Source: Desulfoscipio geothermicus (GTDB lineage: Bacteria > Bacillota > Desulfotomaculia > Desulfotomaculales > Desulfallaceae). From it: a stretch of 64,000 nt of DNA. This document shows, piece by piece, positions 26,902 to 33,884 of this stretch. A model generated the notes under the pieces. It saw only the letters and a list, made by a program, of their open reading frames with translations. It did no database searches and was not told where the DNA came from. Both the position numbers and the translations under genes were made by a program. Where the stretch lies: contig JAENZP010000010.1 of the NCBI GenBank assembly GCA_016841205.1, forward strand, positions 53,900 through 117,899. Reading direction: 5' to 3'. How positions within the stretch are numbered: position 1 is the stretch's first letter; each line of letters opens with the position of its first letter.

Positions 26902-27074
26902 TTATACCGTGAAAAAATTCAGTATAAGCTTATCTAATTTTAATTGTTTGGAATTGTAGTTATTGCAAAAGGTGTTTGGTAACGAAATTATTATGAAAAA
27001 CGGAACTACTAATGCGGTATTTTTATTTTATCCAATATTTCCCTAGTATTAAGGAAACGGCGGGTGACGTAGTC

Positions 27075-27416
27075 ATGTGGATGGGCATTTTTTTAGCTTT
27101 GATTGGCCTGGGGCTTGGTGCATTGATTGGTTTTTACATACCGGTGGCTTTACCACAGGATTATGCCAAGTATATGTCCGTGGCGGCGCTGGCGGCATTA
27201 GATTCAGTTTTCGGTGGTATCAGGGCTGCTTTTGAAGATAAGTTTGACAAGGACATATTTGTCACCGGTTTTTTCAGCAACGCTCTTTTGGCGGCGGGTC
27301 TTACTTATATCGGGGACCGGCTGGGAATTGATCTTTATCTTGCCGCAGTAGTGGCCTTTGGCGTAAGGTTATTCCAAAATCTAGCCATTATCCGCCGTTA
27401 TATTTTAAAAAATTAA
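27075..27416 (+). CDS. sbp: small basic protein Sbp (DUF1290)
   Basis: 113 residues, three membrane helices: MWMGIFLALIGLGLGALIGF at the start, KYMSVAALAALDSVFGGIRA (the DUF1290 signature region), and LAAVVAFGVRLFQNLAIIRR at the end. In Bacillus it stands with ftsA-ftsZ; function unclear. The longer frame from 27012 adds an unlikely hydrophilic lead; ATG 27075 with GGGTGA upstream matches family starts. Confidence 0.85.
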   Translation: MWMGIFLALIGLGLGALIGFYIPVALPQDYAKYMSVAALAALDSVFGGIRAAFEDKFDKDIFVTGFFSNALLAAGLTYIGDRLGIDLYLAAVVAFGVRLFQNLAIIRRYILKN

Positions 27417-27490
27417 ATTAACAAATAAAGAGGGAATTATTACTAAGTGTTGAATTTGCAATATAAGTAAAGTATAGGAGGTAAACCTGC

Positions 27491-28696
27491 TTGGCCGGGA
27501 CAGTTAAAAAAGATGTGGTGGTGGGAATGGATATTGGCACATCGGGAATAGCTGTAGCCGTACTAAACCGCGGTTGCGGGGCCAAACAGGAGCCTTTGGG
27601 CTTTGGTTTTTGCGCATCGATGAGTATGGAAAAGGGCCGTATAGATAATCCCGAGGATGCTGCCATTGCCATACAAAAAGCCGTGGATGAAGCCCGGACC
27701 GCTGCCGGGGTGCCATTTACCTCAGCTTATGTGAACATTGAAGGGCCGGAAATGATCACCAGACACGGCAGCGTAAAGCAAACAATTACAAGACGACAGG
27801 TAATCGAATGGCGGGATCTACAAAAACTTCAACAGCATTTGTGTGAAACTGTTTTACCGGCGGATTGGTCAGTTATTCAACTGGTTAATATCAGATTTTA
27901 CATAGATGGCGAGCATGTTGTTAGGCCTCAAGGATGTCGAGGGCGGGAGCTTGGTTTGTCAGCTACAGTCTTGGCTGTTCCCGGTAGTCAGATGGAACAG
28001 ACACGGCAATGTTTGCGTAATGTGGATTTACAGGTGACTAAAACTGTGGTTGGTACGCTGGCTGCTGTTCAAGCGGTGCTGGCCGGGGTGGAACGCCAGG
28101 TGGGTGTAATTTGTGTGGATATAGGTGCCGGTATGACTAAGGCGGTCTTTATTAACCACGACATGCTGTACCTTTTAAGGATATTTCCAGTGGGAGCCGG
28201 AAATATTACCGCCGATTTGGCGGTGGGTTTGCATACTTCACTGGAGGCTGCTGAAAAGGTTAAAAAAGAATACGGACTGGGTTCAATTGCCGGACATGTT
28301 TATGTCCCAAATTTATCGGGTACTGGTTATAACGTTGTCCCCGGTGCACTGGTACATAAAATTATTAGATCTAGAATTGAAGAAATACTTGATTTCGTAA
28401 AACAATTTATTGAAAACTTAAAATTGGGGTCATCCGTTCCCGGGGGAATAGTCATCACTGGGGGGGGGGCCCAGCTTAGCGGACTGCCAAGGTTAGCGCA
28501 GGATTACTGGATGATGCCTGTACGCATAGGGTGTAACACGTTGTTGAGGAAAGAGGCGCCTAATGAGGACGCTTATCGATACACTACTGCCATTGGTCTG
28601 GCTCTCTGGGGATCCGGGCAGAACCGGGTGACTAATGGGGTAAGGCAAATGAAAGAGGGAGGTTTCATGGGTCGTTTTAAAAGTTGGCTTCGTTAG
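27491..28696 (+). CDS. ftsA: cell division protein FtsA
   Basis: 401 residues, actin fold. VVVGMDIGTSGIAVAVL (phosphate 1), the 1C domain (about 85-165), VGVICVDIGAGMTKAVFINH (phosphate 2), GGIVITGGGAQLSGLPRLAQ (adenosine), and an amphipathic C-terminal end (GFMGRFKSWLR) for membrane attachment of FtsZ. TTG 27491 follows AGGAGGT (27477-27483). A ten-G run at about 28460-28469 lies within GGGAQ and keeps the frame. ftsZ starts 49 bases later. Confidence 0.93.
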   Translation: MAGTVKKDVVVGMDIGTSGIAVAVLNRGCGAKQEPLGFGFCASMSMEKGRIDNPEDAAIAIQKAVDEARTAAGVPFTSAYVNIEGPEMITRHGSVKQTITRRQVIEWRDLQKLQQHLCETVLPADWSVIQLVNIRFYIDGEHVVRPQGCRGRELGLSATVLAVPGSQMEQTRQCLRNVDLQVTKTVVGTLAAVQAVLAGVERQVGVICVDIGAGMTKAVFINHDMLYLLRIFPVGAGNITADLAVGLHTSLEAAEKVKKEYGLGSIAGHVYVPNLSGTGYNVVPGALVHKIIRSRIEEILDFVKQFIENLKLGSSVPGGIVITGGGAQLSGLPRLAQDYWMMPVRIGCNTLLRKEAPNEDAYRYTTAIGLALWGSGQNRVTNGVRQMKEGGFMGRFKSWLR

Positions 28697-28744
28697 TAAA
28701 ATTGTGTTTAGCAAATTAATGGCCCCCGAGAAGGAGGATTTGTT

Positions 28745-29806
28745 ATGCTAGATTTCGAACTAGACCTGGATCAATACGCACATATCAAGGTTATTGGGGT
28801 GGGCGGTGGTGGCAATAATGCTGTTAACCGGATGATCTTCGCTGGTTTAAAAGGTGTGGAGTTTATATCGGTAAATACCGACTCCCAGGCGCTGCAAATG
28901 GCTCTGGCCAGTAATAAGATACAGATTGGTGCCAAGTTAACTAAAGGGCTGGGCGCCGGGGCAAATCCGGATATTGGTCAAAAGGCAGCAGAGGAAAGTA
29001 AGGACGATATTGAACAGGTGCTTCGCGGTGCCGATATGGTTTTTGTAACCGCCGGTATGGGCGGTGGAACGGGCACCGGCGCTGCGCCGGTGGTGGCTGA
29101 AATAGCCAAGGAAATGGGTGCACTGACTGTTGGTGTTGTGACCAAGCCTTTTACCTTTGAGGGCAAAAAGCGCATGCTGCAGGCCGAACACGGTATCCAG
29201 ACTCTTAAAGAAAAGGTGGACACTCTCATTACCATACCTAATGACAGGCTGCTGCAGGTAGTGGAAAAAAACACTTCTATTGTTGAAGCATTTCGTATTG
29301 CCGATGACGTGCTGCGACAGGGTGTACAAGGCATTTCTGATTTAATTGCCGTGCCGGGACTAATTAACCTTGACTTTGCTGATGTGAAGACCATTATGAA
29401 AGATACAGGTTCTGCGCTGATGGGTATCGGGAGTTCAAGCGGCGACAATCGTGCTGTAGAATCAGCCCGGGCGGCTATTTCCAGTCCGCTTTTGGAAACC
29501 TCAATTGAGGGTGCCCGGGGTGTTCTGCTTAATATTACCGGCGGCACGTCACTGGGGCTGTTTGAAGTGAATGAGGCAGCAGAGATAATCGCCCAAGCGG
29601 CCGACCCGGAGGCTAATATCATATTTGGGGCGGTAGTGGACGAGCGCATGGAGGAAGAAGTACGGGTTACTGTAATAGCTACCGGTTTTGACCAAAAACA
29701 GTTTATTAAGCAGCAAAAGCAAAAGGCTGTCGATGAGAGGCCGGAGTCCAAATCTTTCACTACCCAGGATGATTTAGATATCCCTGCTTTTTTGCGTAGG
29801 AGATAA
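28745..29806 (+). CDS. ftsZ: cell division GTPase FtsZ
   Basis: 353 residues. Tubulin signature [10 protein letters not shown] at residues 106-115, N-terminal [15 protein letters not shown], the T7 loop [11 protein letters not shown], a short linker and the conserved C-terminal peptide [12 protein letters not shown], which binds FtsA and SepF. AGGAGG precedes the ATG. It forms the Z-ring; ftsA upstream and sepF at 42.4 kb encode membrane tethers. A terminator follows. Confidence 0.97.
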   Translation: MLDFELDLDQYAHIKVIGVGGGGNNAVNRMIFAGLKGVEFISVNTDSQALQMALASNKIQIGAKLTKGLGAGANPDIGQKAAEESKDDIEQVLRGADMVFVTAGMGGGTGTGAAPVVAEIAKEMGALTVGVVTKPFTFEGKKRMLQAEHGIQTLKEKVDTLITIPNDRLLQVVEKNTSIVEAFRIADDVLRQGVQGISDLIAVPGLINLDFADVKTIMKDTGSALMGIGSSSGDNRAVESARAAISSPLLETSIEGARGVLLNITGGTSLGLFEVNEAAEIIAQAADPEANIIFGAVVDERMEEEVRVTVIATGFDQKQFIKQQKQKAVDERPESKSFTTQDDLDIPAFLRRR

Positions 29807-29813
29807 TGTCGAA
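29807..29813 (+). promoter_or_regulatory. possible Spo0A box
   Basis: TGTCGAA, the consensus 0A box, starts one base after the ftsZ stop and lies about 305 bases before spoIIGA. In Bacillus both ftsAZ and spoIIGA respond to Spo0A. A single 7-base match has a high chance rate. Confidence 0.3.
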
Positions 29814-29854
29814 CGGAAATGCCACTCATATGACAGTTAATAACAAAATTTACC

Positions 29855-29891
29855 AGCCCTGGCGTGTATAATAAAGCCGGGGCTTTTTATT
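29855..29891 (+). terminator. intrinsic terminator after ftsZ
   Basis: AGCCCTGGC (29855-29863) pairs with GCCGGGGCT (29876-29884), one G-T pair, followed by TTTTTATTT. Confidence 0.85.
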
Positions 29892-29962
29892 TGTGTAATG
29901 ATTCATAAACATAAAGTAGGTGCCATATTTATCTAATAGAGGGTTTATCCGATAGCTAACCA

Positions 29963-30082
29963 CCGCTTATCTCCCGCTTCTTTAAGCGGGAGATAAGCGG
30001 CGCTAAGCTCCTGGATAACAACTTCTAAGATTCAGTTGGGGTTCTCGTACCCGGAGGGTGAATACCCTACCTGAATTAAGAA
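29963..30082. ncRNA. candidate structured RNA or mobile-element end between ftsZ and spoIIGA
   Basis: Two structures in 120 bases. (1) A perfect 17-bp hairpin with a 4-base loop: 29963-29979 with 29984-30000, no T-run. (2) A three-way junction: ATTCAG (30030-30035) with CTGAAT (30071-30076) encloses GGGT/ACCC (30039-30042 with 30049-30052) and AGGGT/ACCCT (30055-30059 with 30064-30068, GAAT loop); TTCT/AGAA (30023-30026 with 30079-30082) extends the base. Both lie in the ftsZ-spoIIGA gap, after the ftsZ terminator. It could be a spoIIGA leader element, an independent RNA, or the RNA-bearing end of an IS200/IS605-like element. Strand is not decided. Confidence 0.5.
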
Positions 30083-30117
30083 TTTGTTTATTGTTTCAAT
30101 GTGTTGGGGGAAGCTAA

Positions 30118-31026
30118 GTGCCAACTTATACAGTATATATAGACCAGGTGTTTATCGGCAGCCTGGTAATGAATATGATGATTCTCTGGGTCACGGCCAG
30201 GCTGGGTAAAATTGCATATAGCCGGTGGCGTCTGCTGGCTGGTGCTGCGGTGGGTGCTTTGTACTCATTGTTTTTGTTTATCCCGGCTATGGAAGGCTAT
30301 CTTGGACCCGGTTATAAGCTATTAGTGTCTTTATTGATGGTGACGGTGGTTTTTGTACCCAGACCTCCCAAGAAGGTGCTGGCGCTGCTGGCTTACTTTT
30401 ATCTCAGTACATTTATGTTGGGCGGCACTGTGCTGGGGATTATTAGCTTTTTGCACAAAAGTTCCTTTGACGGGCGGTTGACCGGCCTGATGCAAGCTGT
30501 AGATACCTATCTGTGGTACGGTATATTACTGGCCTTGGTTATCTACTGGCTGCTGGGCAGGGTTGTACCCGCGGTGCTGCGCAAGCGCCTGATGCTGCCT
30601 TTGCTCCAAGCTGATTTAACGGTACGTTTGGGAGAGCGGAAAGTGAGCCTAAGTGCGCTTCTTGATACCGGCAACAGCCTTAGTGATCCGCTTACCGGCC
30701 ATCCGGTGATTATCGCCGAGTATGCAGCAATCAAGGAGATATTGTCTGAACAGGTATGTGCCGTGGTGGACTCTCATGGGCGGGACGACGGTGCGGCTGT
30801 ACTTGCCGCATTGGGAGAAAACATTCGACCGGGCAACTTTCGTATTATCCCATACCGGTCGGTGGGGCGGGAAAATGGCTGGCTGCTTGGTTTCCGCCCC
30901 GATGAGGTGGAACTTAAGGCTGGAGATAATCTTTGTAAAGTTAGCGATGTGGTGGTTGCCCTTTACCGGGATTGTTTGCAGGGTGATACTTCGTGCCGGG
31001 CCTTGTTGCCCACTGGTTTATTGTAA
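30118..31026 (+). CDS. spoIIGA: sigma-E processing peptidase SpoIIGA
   Basis: 302 residues. N-terminal half has about five membrane helices; the C-terminal half is an aspartic-protease-like domain with the catalytic motif ALLDTGNSLSDPLTG. The enzyme cuts the pro-sequence of sigma-E in the mother cell after septation. GTG 30118 follows GGGGG with 7 bases spacing. sigE starts 33 bases after its stop, the standard arrangement. Confidence 0.94.
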   Translation: MPTYTVYIDQVFIGSLVMNMMILWVTARLGKIAYSRWRLLAGAAVGALYSLFLFIPAMEGYLGPGYKLLVSLLMVTVVFVPRPPKKVLALLAYFYLSTFMLGGTVLGIISFLHKSSFDGRLTGLMQAVDTYLWYGILLALVIYWLLGRVVPAVLRKRLMLPLLQADLTVRLGERKVSLSALLDTGNSLSDPLTGHPVIIAEYAAIKEILSEQVCAVVDSHGRDDGAAVLAALGENIRPGNFRIIPYRSVGRENGWLLGFRPDEVELKAGDNLCKVSDVVVALYRDCLQGDTSCRALLPTGLL

Positions 31027-31058
31027 ACTTATAAATTTTATTCGGGGGGAAGTGCCTG

Positions 31059-31781
31059 ATGCTGCTTGGAAAAATAAGATTGTACCTGCGTATTACATTG
31101 GTAAAAATACTGCTGCGGTTGGGTTTGAAATCGGATGTTTACTATGTGGGCAGCAGTGAAGCTTTACCACCGCCGCTAACCACTGATGAAGAAGCTTACC
31201 TTATCAGTAAGCTGGAGTCAGGGGACGGTGCCGTGCGCACCATATTGATCGAAAGAAACCTGCGCCTGGTGGTATATATAGCTCGCAAGTTTGAAAATAC
31301 CGGGGTCGGTATCGAAGACCTGGTTTCCATTGGTACTATTGGGTTGATTAAAGCTGTAAACACTTTTGACCCGGCCAAAAAAATCAAATTGGCCACCTAC
31401 GCCTCCCGGTGCATTGAAAATGAAATACTGATGTATTTGCGCAGGAATAATAAAACCCGAACCGAAGTTTCCTTTGACGAGCCACTGAACATTGACTGGG
31501 ATGGTAATGAGCTGCTTCTTTCTGATGTGCTGGGTACGGAAAACGACGTTATTCATAAGTATATCGAGGAAGAGGTGGATCGGAAGTTGCTTCATCTGGC
31601 CTTGCAGAAACTAAATGGCCGGGAAAGAGGGATAATGGAATTGCGATTTGGTTTAAAGAGTGGTAAAGAAAAAACCCAGAAGGAAGTGGCGGATATGATG
31701 GGTATTTCCCAATCCTATATTTCCAGGCTTGAAAAAAGAATTATAAAACGCTTGAAAAAGGAAATCAATCGTATGGAATAG
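31059..31781 (+). CDS. sigE: RNA polymerase sigma-E factor (pro-form)
   Basis: 240 residues. An amphipathic N-terminal pro-sequence ([20 protein letters not shown]) is removed by SpoIIGA; region 2 has [20 protein letters not shown] and [19 protein letters not shown]; region 4 has [20 protein letters not shown]. Mother-cell sigma factor of early sporulation. ATG 31059, GGGGGGA upstream. Length matches SigE of Bacillus (239). Confidence 0.95.
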   Translation: MLLGKIRLYLRITLVKILLRLGLKSDVYYVGSSEALPPPLTTDEEAYLISKLESGDGAVRTILIERNLRLVVYIARKFENTGVGIEDLVSIGTIGLIKAVNTFDPAKKIKLATYASRCIENEILMYLRRNNKTRTEVSFDEPLNIDWDGNELLLSDVLGTENDVIHKYIEEEVDRKLLHLALQKLNGRERGIMELRFGLKSGKEKTQKEVADMMGISQSYISRLEKRIIKRLKKEINRME

Positions 31782-31867
31782 ACTGGAGCAGTCATGTATA
31801 AATCACCAAAGCCGAGGTAATAATGAAATTGACTTCAGCATAAGTCAGGGGAAAGGGTGGTTTGTCC

Positions 31868-32641
31868 ATGCTAGTCAATAAGGTTGAGATTTGTGGCGTA
31901 AACACATCCAAACTCCCGGTGCTATCCAGTGCTAAAATGAAAGAACTGTTTATTGCACTGCAAAACGGCGATTACCCAGCCCGCGGCCAGCTGATCAATG
32001 GTAACTTACGGCTGGTGCTCAGTGTGATTCAGCGATTCACCAACCGGGGTGAATATGTGGATGATCTATTTCAGGTGGGTTGCATTGGTCTAATGAAGGC
32101 TATCGATAATTTTGATCTATCTCAGAACGTTAAGTTTTCAACTTATGCGGTACCTATGATTATTGGTGAAATTAGACGTTATTTAAGGGATAACAATCCC
32201 ATTCGAGTGAGCCGCTCGCTGCGGGATGTAGCCTATAAGGCACTGCAGGTGCGCGACTCGCTGGTCAACAAACATTCCCGGGAGCCATCTATCAATGAGA
32301 TTGCCAGTGAACTAAAAATGCCCCGGGAGGAAATTGTTTTTGCTCTGGATGCCATTCAAGAACCTATTTCTCTTTTTGAGCCTATCTTTCATGACGGTGG
32401 TGACCCCATCTTTGTCATGGATCAAATTAGTGATGAAAAACATTTGGATTTAACCTGGCTTGAGGGTATTGCCATCAGAGATGCCCTACGTAAACTAAGC
32501 GATCGCGAAAAATTGATTCTCACCCTGCGGTTTTATGAAGGTAAAACGCAAATGGAGGTGGCCGATGAAATAGGTATTTCTCAGGCACAGGTTTCACGAT
32601 TGGAAAAAGCAGCGCTCCACCACATGCGCAAGCATGTGTGA
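31868..32641 (+). CDS. sigG: RNA polymerase sigma-G factor
   Basis: 257 residues. Starts MLVNKVEICGVNTSKLPVL, the conserved N terminus of SigG; region 2 LFQVGCIGLMKAIDNFDLSQ and KFSTYAVPMIIGEIRRYLRD; region 4 TQMEVADEIGISQAQVSRLE. Forespore sigma factor. ATG 31868 has AGGGTGG at good spacing; the TTG two codons upstream is too close to it. Directly after sigE, as in Bacillus. Confidence 0.95.
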   Translation: MLVNKVEICGVNTSKLPVLSSAKMKELFIALQNGDYPARGQLINGNLRLVLSVIQRFTNRGEYVDDLFQVGCIGLMKAIDNFDLSQNVKFSTYAVPMIIGEIRRYLRDNNPIRVSRSLRDVAYKALQVRDSLVNKHSREPSINEIASELKMPREEIVFALDAIQEPISLFEPIFHDGGDPIFVMDQISDEKHLDLTWLEGIAIRDALRKLSDREKLILTLRFYEGKTQMEVADEIGISQAQVSRLEKAALHHMRKHV

Positions 32642-32657
32642 GTAGGGGGTGCGTGGC

Positions 32658-32807
32658 TTGCTTAAAAAGTCGGCCTGGCTTGCTTTTATTATGTCTATCC
32701 TTATTACGTTACCGGTTTACGGGTCGACACCAGATAATGATGACGTGGTCCATGCTTATAACGTGAATAATTTATTCTATGCGGATGAGCCTTTATGTTC
32801 AGATTAA
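32658..32807 (+). CDS. small secreted or membrane peptide after sigG
   Basis: 49 residues from TTG 32658, with AGGGGG (32644-32649) 8 bases upstream. It starts with LLKKSAWLAFIMSILITLPV, a signal-peptide-like segment ending VYGS, followed by an acidic tail (TPDNDDVVHAYNVNNLFYAD). No family recognised. Its position behind sigG suggests forespore expression by read-through. Below usual size cut-offs. Confidence 0.6.
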   Translation: MLKKSAWLAFIMSILITLPVYGSTPDNDDVVHAYNVNNLFYADEPLCSD

Positions 32808-32812
32808 GCCGG

Positions 32813-32846
32813 CACCCTCATATACATAAATATGGGGGTGTTTTAT
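32813..32846 (+). terminator. hairpin overlapping the ylmC ribosome-binding site
   Basis: CACCCTCATAT (32813-32823) pairs with ATATGGGGGTG (32830-32840), followed by TTTTAT: terminator-like. The GGGGGTG arm is also the Shine-Dalgarno of the next gene (ATG 32847), so the structure could both end the sigG transcript and hide that site. Confidence 0.65.
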
Positions 32847-33143
32847 ATGGTTAGAATCTCCGATTTGCGTATGCGGGAAGTTATTAACATAGCAGACGGG
32901 CGTCGCTTAGGTCCTATAAAGGATATAGATATCAATTTGGAGGAAGGGTGCATTAACGCTATTATTTTACCGGGGCATGGCGGTGGGGGTACCGGAAGGC
33001 TAATGGGCATCATCGGGCGTGAAGAAGAGTTGGTGGTGCCCTGGCCAAAGGTTAGAAAGATTGGCGTTGATGTTATTCTTGTGGATCTGTCCTTTAATTT
33101 ACCGGGCACTGAGCTGCACGGCGGTATTAAAGAAAAATGGTAA
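32847..33143 (+). CDS. ylmC: YlmC/YmxH family PRC-barrel sporulation protein
   Basis: 98 residues: MVRISDLRMREVINIADGRR at the start, LGPIKDIDINLEEGCINAII, and EELVVPWPKVRKIGVDVILV. Members of this YlmC/YmxH family lie beside sigG or in sporulation loci; function unclear. ATG 32847 has GGGGGTG 6 bases upstream; an ATG at 32832 lies in the hairpin. A terminator follows. Confidence 0.88.
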   Translation: MVRISDLRMREVINIADGRRLGPIKDIDINLEEGCINAIILPGHGGGGTGRLMGIIGREEELVVPWPKVRKIGVDVILVDLSFNLPGTELHGGIKEKW

Positions 33144-33149
33144 TAACTA

Positions 33150-33182
33150 CCCCGGAGCACAATGCTACCGGGGTTATTTTTG
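33150..33182 (+). terminator. intrinsic terminator after ylmC
   Basis: CCCCGG (33150-33155) pairs with CCGGGG (33168-33173), with AGC/GCT inside, followed by TTATTTTT. Confidence 0.85.
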
Positions 33183-33331
33183 TATAAAAGCCATTTTATT
33201 TAGTATATATGTTTACCAAAACCTGCGGATTTTTATGTTATTAAGTTTCTTAAATAGCAAGAGATAGCAATATTGATAAAAATACAGTTTTGAGTACCGT
33301 TTTCCTTTTTCCCTTTAATAACAAAGTTTAG

Positions 33332-33366
33332 TATAATAGAAGAGTCAAATATACTATATATATTGT
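33332..33366 (+). promoter_or_regulatory. nrdR promoter -10 and candidate NrdR box
   Basis: TATAAT (33332-33337) is a plausible -10. ATACTATATATATTGT (33351-33366) matches 14 of 16 positions of the NrdR box ACACTATATATAGTGT. It would overlap the transcription start, fitting autorepression of nrdR-nrdD-nrdG. NrdR boxes usually occur in pairs; I see only one. Confidence 0.55.
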
Positions 33367-33397
33367 TTGATTGATTTAACATGGGCGGTGAAATTAT

Positions 33398-33853
33398 ATG
33401 CGATGCCCCTATTGCGGCACTGCTGACAGCCGGGTATTAGATTCCCGGCCCGCAGAAGAAGGTAATTCCGTGCGCAGACGCAGAGAATGCGGTGAGTGTG
33501 GTAAACGGTTTACCACATACGAGCGGGTGGATGAGCTACCGTTAATTGTGGTGAAAAAAGATGGTCGGCGAGAGTTTTTTAACCGGCAAAAGCTGCTGGC
33601 CGGTCTGACCACGGCCTGCCAAAAACGTCCCATACCTACTAATTTACTGGATCAAATGGCCGAAGAAATTGAACGTGATTTAAAGAATAATGCTGACCGG
33701 GAAGTGCAAAGCAGTGATATAGGCGAACAGGTTGTGGTGCGGCTGCGAGATTTAGATGAAGTGGCATATGTTCGTTTTGCCTCAGTTTATCATGAATTCA
33801 GGGATGTTCAAGGATTTATGCGGGAAATTGAGCAGCTTATAAAAAAGAAATAA
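33398..33853 (+). CDS. nrdR: transcriptional repressor NrdR
   Basis: 151 residues, family length. Zinc ribbon MRCPYCGTADSRVLDSRP ... ECGECGKRFTTYERV, then an ATP-cone (about 48-138: LIVVKKDGRREFFNRQKLLA). It senses ATP/dATP and represses ribonucleotide reductase genes. nrdD starts 31 bases downstream, so it probably regulates its own operon. Confidence 0.96.
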   Translation: MRCPYCGTADSRVLDSRPAEEGNSVRRRRECGECGKRFTTYERVDELPLIVVKKDGRREFFNRQKLLAGLTTACQKRPIPTNLLDQMAEEIERDLKNNADREVQSSDIGEQVVVRLRDLDEVAYVRFASVYHEFRDVQGFMREIEQLIKKK

Positions 33854-33884
33854 ATATAAAAGTGATATGGAGGAGGCTAACTAG

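Noticed and set aside
28460..28469. Ten-G run in ftsA as a frameshift
   Set aside because: The frame on both sides matches FtsA motifs, so the run is in frame.
28978..29829. 283-codon frame antisense to ftsZ
   Set aside because: A Ser/Thr-rich shadow of ftsZ with no ribosome site or family resemblance.
29963..30000. 17-bp hairpin as a terminator
   Set aside because: No T-run on either side, and a proper terminator already follows ftsZ.
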